The translations under genes were made by a program, and so were the position numbers. A stretch of DNA of 11,185 nt from Thermococcus sp. Lineage in GTDB: Archaea; Methanobacteriota_B; Thermococci; Thermococcales; Thermococcaceae. Below are positions 7,225 to 11,185 of this stretch, in pieces; the first letter of the stretch is position 1; each line of letters begins with the position of its first letter. The notes below the pieces were generated by a model, which did not search any database, had not been told where the DNA came from, and saw nothing but the letters and a program-made list of their open reading frames with translations. The stretch covers positions 1 to 11,185 of the forward strand of contig JAMOTW010000031.1 in the NCBI GenBank assembly GCA_027062125.1, in the 5' to 3' direction.

Positions 7225-7467
7225 ATGGAGAGCGTAACACCGGAGGCGTTCCGTGACTTCCTCGGCCCGAGGCCTGAGAGGGAACTGGTTCTCCTCGCCG
7301 CCATAGAGCTCTACCGCGAGAGAAAGGTAAGCCTCGGAAAGGCGGCCGAATTCGCTGGCCTTAGCGTGAGGGAGTTCCTCTACGAGCTGAGAAAGAGGGA
7401 CGTCCCGATAAACTACACCAGAGAAGAGGCCGAAGAGGACATAAAGGCCATTGAGGGTCTGGGATGA
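7225..7467 (+). CDS. UPF0175 family protein, antitoxin-like
   Basis: This 80-residue protein matches the UPF0175 family, small proteins that in archaea and cyanobacteria usually sit directly before a DUF3368 PIN-domain toxin and are thought to be its antitoxin. Family signs are the helix ELVLLAAIELYRERKVSLGKAAEFAGLSVREFLYELRKRDV (20-60), in which SLGKAAEFAGLSVREF is a helix-turn-helix-like segment, and the end motif INYTREEAEEDI. It probably binds its own promoter DNA and its partner. The length is normal and nothing is broken. It overlaps the next gene by the four bases ATGA, the tight coupling typical of such pairs. What is odd is the partner: only the start of a PIN toxin remains there, so this antitoxin may be an orphan. 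Confidence 0.83.
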   Translation: MESVTPEAFRDFLGPRPERELVLLAAIELYRERKVSLGKAAEFAGLSVREFLYELRKRDVPINYTREEAEEDIKAIEGLG

Positions 7468-8015
7468 TCGTAGTGTCAAACACAAGTCCACTCATAGGGC
7501 TGTCAAACATTGGGGAGTTCGAAATACTTCGAGAAGTTTTTGGAGAGGTCTTCGTGCCACCAGCGGTCGCAAGAGCAACAGAAGAGCAGGCGGAGCGCTT
7601 CGCCGCGACCAAACCCGTTGAAGTTCCGGCTCAAGTTGAGAAAGTCACAGTTTCGGCGGAAGAGCCCGAAAAGGAGCTTTACAGGGGTGAAGTCCGCTTC
7701 AAGATGGGGGCAATGAGTCAGGAGCGCGTTGGGACCCTCGTCATCACGAACAAGCGGTTGAAGCTCACGGGCAAGTACAGGCTGAGGGGTGCCGTTCCAA
7801 CCGTCGCGCTGAAGGCCGCTTTGAGAGCGGCTGGAATCGGCGAGGTTTACGAGGATATCCCGCTGAAGGACATCGGCTGGCTTGAACTCAAGAAGGCTAT
7901 ACTCGGGGGTTATTACCTCGAGTTCAAGGCGAGGGGCAAGAAGTACACGATTTACACCGACGCGGCACAGCACATCTACAACCTGCTCAGGCAGTACGGC
8001 GCCGAGGGCCTCTGA
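7464..8015 (+). CDS. Chimeric protein: start of a DUF3368/PIN toxin fused to a PH/GRAM-like domain
   Basis: This 183-residue reading frame joins two unrelated parts. Residues 1-38 (IVVSNTSPLIGLSNIGEFEIL, then EVFGEVFVPPAVARA) are the classic N-terminus of a DUF3368 PIN toxin, a family normally near 150-160 residues. From about residue 40 the similarity stops, and none of the later PIN acidic residues (central Glu, DERKAR-like motif) can be found. Residues 72-178 instead look like a bacterial PH/GRAM domain: ELYRGEVRF, GTLVITNKRLKLTG, YEDIPLKDIGWLEL, GGYYLEFKARGKKYTIYT, AQHIYNLLRQ. The toxin activity should be lost. The PH part may bind lipid or protein, which is inferred from fold. Start ATG 7464 overlaps the antitoxin stop (ATGA), so translation is coupled. 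A deletion joining a toxin gene to a downstream gene is the simplest origin. Confidence 0.75.
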   Translation: MIVVSNTSPLIGLSNIGEFEILREVFGEVFVPPAVARATEEQAERFAATKPVEVPAQVEKVTVSAEEPEKELYRGEVRFKMGAMSQERVGTLVITNKRLKLTGKYRLRGAVPTVALKAALRAAGIGEVYEDIPLKDIGWLELKKAILGGYYLEFKARGKKYTIYTDAAQHIYNLLRQYGAEGL

Positions 8016-8021
8016 GCCCCC

Positions 8022-8030
8022 TTATTTTTC
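8022..8030 (+). terminator. T-rich terminator after the chimeric gene
   Basis: TTATTTTTC starts 7 bp after the stop codon and has a run of five T. Thermococcales RNA polymerase terminates on such T tracts. It would end the antitoxin/chimera operon before the non-coding block. Confidence 0.5.
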
Positions 8031-8121
8031 TCCCAGAAAGGCCTTCATCAAAAGCTTTTTCTTTCAAACTGGCAGGGGCCAAAGCGTGCATTTGAATTTC
8101 ACGCAGTCTCTCCATCAATGC
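8031..8121. other. Non-coding stretch with a partial copy of the repeat motif
   Basis: No credible gene. GGCCTTCATCAAAAGCTTTTTC at about 8041-8062 resembles the TTTCATCAAAG motif of the downstream units and may be a worn outer copy. The rest (about 8063-8121) shows nothing I can name. Confidence 0.35.
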
Positions 8122-8437
8122 TGAAGCTTTTTGGGGCTTCCCGAAGGAAACTTTGAAAATCAGGGTTTCATCAAAGTTTGTGATTCTTCTTCCCAAAGGT
8201 GCAGTTGAGAAAGGTTTGCACTACCAAACTGCCATTTTAAGCTGGAATTCACATTCAGAGCTCCTGAAACGAGGGTTTGACTTCGAAAGCGCTCCAACGG
8301 AGCGCGAGGAAAGTAAACCCCTTGAATAATCAAGTCTTTCAAAGGAATTCCTACTAAAAACCGCACACTCAAAAAGGCAAACCCTCTCAGAGATGAATAC
8401 CTTAAAAGAAGCACTTACTCCTCCGCCAGCGCTCCTT
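8122..8437. repeat. Repeat unit 1 of a diverged ~320-350 bp tandem, hairpin-rich, non-coding
   Basis: This unit can be laid against 8438-8787 block by block: (1) a GAAGC...GCTTCCCGA hairpin (8123-8143); (2) a hairpin GAAACTTT/AGGGTTTC (8147-8169) followed by CATCAAAGTTTGTGATTC; (3) about 100 variable bases; (4) a perfect stem GCGCTCC-AAC-GGAGCGC (8289-8305); (5) AAGTAAACCCCTT; (6) AAGTCTTTCAAAGGAATTCC and a short AAAAACCG-type tail. The base composition is visibly richer in A+T than the genes around it, with many CTTTGAA-like words. Open frames exist but cross the hairpins and have no family resemblance. Function unknown; a worn mobile element or a structured RNA locus are both possible. Confidence 0.55.
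8165..8186 (+). repeat. 22-bp inverted repeat, left copy
   Basis: The 22 bases from GTTTCATC to GTGATTC occur again, exactly, in reverse complement at 8746-8767, 559 bp away. Upstream, GAAACTTTG (8147-8155) also has a partner in the right copy, so the similarity spans about 40 bp. Confidence 0.9.
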
Positions 8438-8787
8438 GGGAAGCGAAGCTTCCCGAGGTGTTGAGGCGAGGCCTCAACATGCGCAGGAAGCTTTTGAAAA
8501 AAAAGCTTCACCAAAAGCCTGTGATTCCTCTTTGAGGTTCCTTTGTGGGAGATTTCAAAATCGAACTGGTTGTTGAATGTTTGAATCCACGCTCTCAAGG
8601 CCTTTCCAAGCGGGTTCTGTTTGAACCGCGCTCCGAAGGAGCGCAAAAAGAGTGAACCCCTTTAAAAGACTCCCTCAGAAGGATTCGCGCTTCCAAAGGA
8701 GCAACTCTAGAAGAAATTCCACCAGAAAACGGGCCTTTTCAAAGGGAATCACAAACTTTGATGAAACTTTGCGAAGGCAAAGTTTCA
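8438..8787. repeat. Repeat unit 2, hairpin-rich, non-coding
   Basis: This is the second, diverged copy of the unit at 8122-8437. It begins with a stem CTTGGGAAGC-GAA-GCTTCCCGAG (8435-8457). An extra hairpin GTTGAGGC-GAG-GCCTCAAC (8460-8478) is inserted here. Then come GAAGCTTTT-GAAAA-AAAAGCTTC (8487-8509) with CACCAAAAGCCTGTGATTC, a GGTTC-TGTTT-GAACC stem (8613-8627) touching GCGCTCC-GAA-GGAGCGC (8628-8644), then GAGTGAACCCCTT, and a degenerate third GCGCTTCC/GGAGC stem near 8687-8702. It ends with the inverted copy of the 22-bp motif and a 10-bp stem (8763-8786), two bases from the tRNA-Leu CCA end. No gene is supported. Confidence 0.55.
8746..8767 (-). repeat. 22-bp inverted repeat, right copy
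   Basis: Exact reverse complement of 8165-8186. On the minus strand it is preceded by a 10-bp stem GAAACTTTGC-CTTC-GCAAAGTTTC (8786-8763), the strongest of the hairpins in the block. That stem may also act as the 3' end signal of the tRNA-Leu transcript. Confidence 0.9.
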
Positions 8788-8788
8788 A

Positions 8789-8876
8789 TGGTGCGGGGGC
8801 GGGGATTTGAACCCCGGAACCCCTACGGGACGGGACCCTCAATCCCGCGCCTTTGACCAGGCTTGGCAACCCCCGC
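8789..8876 (-). tRNA. tRNA-Leu (anticodon GAG)
   Basis: On the minus strand the acceptor arms GCGGGGG (8876-8870) and CCCCCGC (8799-8793) pair perfectly. The discriminator is A (8792) and CCA is encoded (8791-8789). The anticodon arm CGGGA-TTGAGGG-TCCCG gives anticodon GAG at 8840-8838, reading CUC/CUU leucine codons. A long variable arm marks the leucine class II type, and the T arm is CGGGG-TTCAAAT-CCCCG. No intron is seen. Its promoter is the TATA box at 8905-8918. The repeat block begins two bases after its 3' end. Confidence 0.95.
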
Positions 8877-8904
8877 GTCGCCAAACTATAAGGCTCAGGG
8901 AGGC

Positions 8905-8918
8905 TTTATAAATTTTTC
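8905..8918 (-). promoter_or_regulatory. BRE/TATA promoter of tRNA-Leu
   Basis: The minus strand reads GAAAAATTTATAAA, with the TATA centre about 33 bp before the tRNA 5' end. It is an exact inverted copy of the tRNA-Lys promoter element at 8944-8957, with 25 bp between them. Confidence 0.8.
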
Positions 8919-8943
8919 TATCACTTCTACGCCCGGAACAACC

Positions 8944-8957
8944 GAAAAATTTATAAA
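8944..8957 (+). promoter_or_regulatory. BRE/TATA promoter of tRNA-Lys (and probably deaD)
   Basis: GAAAAATTTATAAA, a near-ideal BRE plus TATA, with its TATA centre about 33 bp before tRNA-Lys. A start near 8980 is expected. No other TATA box stands at a usable distance before deaD, so this may also drive that gene. Confidence 0.8.
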
Positions 8958-8986
8958 TCAACCTCCCGTCTATGACTTCGGGTTGA

Positions 8987-9064
8987 GGGCCGGTAGCTCA
9001 GCATGGTTAGAGCGCGGGACTCTTAATCCCGTGGTCGGGGGTTCGAATCCCCCCCGGCCCGCCA
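8987..9064 (+). tRNA. tRNA-Lys (anticodon CTT)
   Basis: Acceptor arms GGGCCGG (8987-8993) and CCGGCCC (9054-9060) pair perfectly; the discriminator is G (9061) and CCA is encoded (9062-9064). The anticodon arm is CGGGA-CTCTTAA-TCCCG with CTT at 9022-9024, reading AAG lysine codons. The T arm is GGGGG-TTCGAAT-CCCCC. No intron. The deaD start codon follows after 71 bp with no clear terminator between. Confidence 0.96.
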
Positions 9065-9080
9065 GACCGCGTTTCTTCTC

Positions 9081-9109
9081 GACGCGTTCCGTTTGAGAAG
9101 GGATGCGTT
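9081..9109 (+). promoter_or_regulatory. Hairpin in the deaD leader
   Basis: GACGCGTTCC (9081-9090) can pair over all ten bases with GGGATGCGTT (9100-9109), using three G-U pairs, around a 9-nt loop GTTTGAGAA. The word GTTTGAG occurs in the loop and again at 9107-9113. It lies between the end of tRNA-Lys and the ribosome site, so it could affect processing, stability or translation. It could melt or form with temperature, but that is only a guess. Confidence 0.5.
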
Positions 9110-9121
9110 TGAGTAACGTAT

Positions 9122-9136
9122 AAGGAGTTAGAAAAA
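9122..9136 (+). promoter_or_regulatory. Ribosome site and AAAAA tract at the deaD start
   Basis: AAGGAG (9122-9127) is a good ribosome site 8 nt before the ATG. Between them is TTAG plus a run of five A (9132-9136), the last being the A of ATG. In T. kodakarensis Tk-deaD, an AAAAA run between ribosome site and start codon was reported to be needed for cold induction. The same arrangement here suggests the same control. Confidence 0.65.
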
Positions 9137-10377
9137 TGAGTTTTGAAAGCTTGGGCTTATCGGAGGCCACGTTAGTGGCCGTCAGGCAGAAGGGCTTCTC
9201 AAGTCCGACGGATATTCAGAGGGAGGTAATCCCGCGCCTTCTATCGGGTGACGTCGATATAATCGGCCAGTCCCAGACGGGGACGGGAAAGACGGCGGCA
9301 TTTGCGCTCCCGATAATCGAGGCGATTGACCCGAAGATAAAAGCCGTTCAGGCGATAATATTGACCCCCACGAGGGAGCTCGCCCTCCAGGTGTCGGATG
9401 AAATCAAGAGCCTCCGCGGGAGGAAGAGGGTTTACGTCTACGCGGTCTACGGCGGCCAGCCGATAGGGCCGCAGATAAGGGCCCTTGAGAGGGGAACCCA
9501 CGTTGTAGTCGGAACCCCCGGCAGGGTTCTCGACCACATAAGGCGCGGGACCCTCGACCTTAGCTCCGTGAAGTTCTTCATCCTCGATGAGGCCGACAGG
9601 ATGCTCGACATGGGCTTCATAGACGACATAGAGGCGATTTTCAGGGAGACGCCGAGAAAGAAGCGTGTGCTGATGTTCTCGGCAACGATGCCGCCCGAGA
9701 TCAAGAGGCTCGCGAGGCGCTACATGGGGGACTACGAGGTGATAAGCGTCAGTAGCGACGAGCTCGTGCCGGAGATGGTCGATCAGGAGTATATCGAGGT
9801 CGTTCCAGCCAGGAAGTTCACCGTGCTGAAGAAGATACTCGACGGCAACGACGACTTCTACGGCATAGTCTTCTGCGCCACCAAGAGGGAAACCAGAGAG
9901 CTGAGCGAGAAGCTCAGGAGAGCGGGTTACAGCGCTGAAGCCCTCAACGGGGATATGAGCCAGGCCGCCCGTGAGAGAACCTTCTGGCGCTTCAAGACTA
10001 AGCGAACGAGGATTCTCGTGGCAACCGACGTTGCAGCGCGTGGCTTGGACGTCCAGGACATAAGCCACATCGTCAACTACTCCCTGCCCATGACGGCCGA
10101 GGACTACGTCCACCGGATAGGGAGAACCGGCAGGATGGGCAAGCGGGGAAGGGCGATAACCTTCATAATGCCCGGCGAGTTCAAGAGGCTACGCTACATT
10201 GCTCAGATGGCCGGCGTCGAGATAAGGAAGTCCGAGCTGAGCGAAGAGATCCCGAGGGAGTACCGGGAGAGGTACGAGCGCGGCCCTTCAGATGGCTACA
10301 GAAGAAACGGAAGAAGAAACTCTCGCTACCCCAGGAACTCCCGAGGCTATTCTAAGAACTCCCGAGGTAGATGGTGA
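9136..10377 (+). CDS. deaD: DEAD-box ATP-dependent RNA helicase, Tk-DeaD-like
   Basis: This 413-residue helicase unwinds RNA duplexes. In T. kodakarensis the DeaD homolog is induced by cold and needed for growth at low temperature. All family motifs are present: aromatic/Q motif (F3, Q28), motif I SQTGTGKT (46-53), Ia PTREL (78-82), Ib TPGR (127-130), II DEAD (151-154), III SAT (182-184), V with ARGLD (301-305), and VI HRIGRTGR (326-333). After about residue 378 comes a short basic Arg/Gly/Asn/Ser tail (YRRNGRRNSRYPRNSRG and on), likely an RNA-binding extension; it contains a 21-bp duplication with 12 exact bases. The ATG at 9136 is fixed by the ribosome site and by the family N-terminus. Upstream context links it to tRNA-Lys. 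Its last 26 bp overlap the 3' end of the convergent transglutaminase-like gene. Confidence 0.95.
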   Translation: MSFESLGLSEATLVAVRQKGFSSPTDIQREVIPRLLSGDVDIIGQSQTGTGKTAAFALPIIEAIDPKIKAVQAIILTPTRELALQVSDEIKSLRGRKRVYVYAVYGGQPIGPQIRALERGTHVVVGTPGRVLDHIRRGTLDLSSVKFFILDEADRMLDMGFIDDIEAIFRETPRKKRVLMFSATMPPEIKRLARRYMGDYEVISVSSDELVPEMVDQEYIEVVPARKFTVLKKILDGNDDFYGIVFCATKRETRELSEKLRRAGYSAEALNGDMSQAARERTFWRFKTKRTRILVATDVAARGLDVQDISHIVNYSLPMTAEDYVHRIGRTGRMGKRGRAITFIMPGEFKRLRYIAQMAGVEIRKSELSEEIPREYRERYERGPSDGYRRNGRRNSRYPRNSRGYSKNSRGRW

Positions 10378-11185
10378 GGACCAGGTCCTCGCCCTCTATT
10401 CTAACCTCTATCCAGACCGCGTCGCTCTTCTGAACGTAGCTCGCGAACTCTTGGTCTGAAAGCATCTGGGAGACCAGCCACTCAGCGTACTGTTCGTGGA
10501 AAAACGGGTGGTAGTAGTCGGCCAGGTTGTAGTAGGTAACCCCCCACGTCCAGCCGGCCTTGTATCCCCTCGGGAGATTTCCGTCGGAGAGGCTTTTCAG
10601 CGATTCGTCGGCCTTCAGGCCGAATCCCTCATAGAGCAGATTCATCATCGAGACGGCTAAATTCCTCGCGTCGGCATCGCCCATGGTGTAATCCTGGTTA
10701 AGGAACTCCTCGCCGGTAACGACGCCGAGAACCTTGACGGTGGCCTTCTCTTCGCCCGGTGTTATCTCGTAGAGCGTGGCGTTGATTATCCTGCTCCCCT
10801 GCCGCTCCCAGTAGCGGTAGTAGGCACCCAAATCCATGGGCGGAAGGTGCTGGTCGAGGGCGAAGTACCAGCCGTTTATCTTTACTAATGCCGTTGCGTG
10901 CCCCAAATCGGTGAGGTTTATGGCCATCGCGTAGACCGGTGAGTAGTTCATGGCCAGGAGCAGGGCATCCGTGAGAACGGTGTAGTCGGTGCATACCCCG
11001 GTTCTCTTCATTATCGTCTCGTAGGGGGTCTGGATCGTGTTGTTCTGGCCCTCGACAATCTCCTGCCGCCCGTCGGGGTGTATTATGACCTTGGCGAAGG
11101 GCTGCTTGGCCTTTTCCCAGTCGTAGCTCAGCCACCCCCCTTCCCAGGCGAGGACGTTCCAGGCGCTTTGGGTGAGGTCTCCTAG
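10352..11185 (-). CDS. Transglutaminase-like (cysteine protease fold) protein, N-terminus outside window
   Basis: The frame is open to the right edge, so the 5' end is missing; 277 residues plus the stop are visible. A Cys-His-Asp triad in the order and spacing of the transglutaminase/papain-like fold is seen: Cys in TGVCTDYT (codon at 10993-10991), His in GHATALV about 31 residues later, and Asp in ALDQHLPP 15 residues after that. Archaeal members are often membrane-anchored or secreted through N-terminal segments, which would lie outside here. They may act as peptidases or amidases on surface proteins rather than cross-linking enzymes. Visible residues include many aromatic ones (YYRYWE, GWTWGVTYYNLADYYHPFFHEQYAEW), typical of extracellular domains. 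An internal ATG at 11011 is not a credible start, because the sequence before it is coding (GDLTQSAWNVLAWEGGW). The last 26 bp overlap deaD, tail to tail. Confidence 0.8.
   Translation of the reverse strand, partial: LGDLTQSAWNVLAWEGGWLSYDWEKAKQPFAKVIIHPDGRQEIVEGQNNTIQTPYETIMKRTGVCTDYTVLTDALLLAMNYSPVYAMAINLTDLGHATALVKINGWYFALDQHLPPMDLGAYYRYWERQGSRIINATLYEITPGEEKATVKVLGVVTGEEFLNQDYTMGDADARNLAVSMMNLLYEGFGLKADESLKSLSDGNLPRGYKAGWTWGVTYYNLADYYHPFFHEQYAEWLVSQMLSDQEFASYVQKSDAVWIEVRIEGEDLVLTIYLGSS

Noticed and set aside
8063..8100. Possible attachment-site copy of the tRNA-Leu 3' end (minus strand TTCAAATGCACGC)
   Set aside because: Only about seven bases match in a row, then the match fails; too weak for an integrase attachment site, and no integrase gene is present.
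7987..8196. 69-codon open frame on the minus strand containing NFDETL and KAFDEG
   Set aside because: It overlaps the end of the chimeric gene, has no clear promoter, and its similar words come from the DNA repeat motif TTTGATGAA rather than from a protein family.
8221..8646. 141-codon open frame on the minus strand across the repeat block
   Set aside because: It crosses several perfect hairpins, has no ribosome site or recognised family, and its residues are an odd mixture. It is best explained by few stops in a repeat, though a search for homologs would settle it.
8745..8775. C/D box guide RNA suggested by TTTGATGAAAC
   Set aside because: The purine before UGAUGA is missing and no D box (CUGA) stands at a proper distance.
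8122..8787. CRISPR array
   Set aside because: Repeats are not regularly spaced, differ between copies and lie in both orientations; no cas genes nearby.

Overview
The window looks like chromosomal DNA of a hyperthermophilic euryarchaeon of the order Thermococcales, most likely a Thermococcus. The clues are a close match to the Pyrococcus TET2 aminopeptidase, an XPD helicase with an Fe-S cluster, a DEAD-box helicase whose leader resembles T. kodakarensis Tk-deaD, archaeal BRE/TATA boxes about 25 bp before starts, GGTGA-type ribosome sites, and several apparently leaderless genes. All family calls come from motifs read by eye; no search was run.

Layout, left half. Positions 1-774 hold the 3' end of a membrane family 2 glycosyltransferase, convergent with sfsA (771-1478, minus). 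sfsA is divergent from an archaeal AAA ATPase with a C-terminal nuclease-like domain (1578-2933), whose promoter carries a perfect palindrome. Next comes the TET2-like M42 aminopeptidase (2987-4033), also with a palindrome near its predicted transcription start. A hypothetical protein with a START-like N-terminal half (4124-4825) converges with a small two-helix membrane protein (4815-5162, minus). That gene is divergent from the XPD/Rad3 helicase (5212-7134).

Layout, right half. Positions 7188-8787 form an accessory-looking island between xpd and a tRNA gene. It starts with a UPF0175 antitoxin-like gene (7225-7467) that overlaps by ATGA a chimeric gene (7464-8015). The first ~38 codons of that gene are the start of a DUF3368/PIN toxin, and the rest is a PH/GRAM-like domain. 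It is followed by about 770 bp without a credible gene. This stretch holds two diverged tandem units, many hairpins, and a 22-bp inverted repeat whose copies each follow a hairpin kept by different base pairs. tRNA-Leu(GAG) (minus) and tRNA-Lys(CTT) (plus) then diverge from near-identical promoters.

The DEAD-box RNA helicase gene (9136-10377) starts 71 bp after tRNA-Lys with no TATA box of its own that I can see, so it may be read as a tRNA-mRNA transcript. Its leader has a 10-bp hairpin, an AAGGAG ribosome site and an AAAAA tract at the start codon, the feature reported to matter for cold induction of Tk-deaD. The window ends in a transglutaminase-like gene (minus, N-terminus outside), convergent with and overlapping deaD by 26 bp.

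Most of the genes are ordinary housekeeping genes. The parts most worth checking are the repeat block at 8122-8787, the PIN-PH fusion, and the tRNA-Lys/deaD arrangement.
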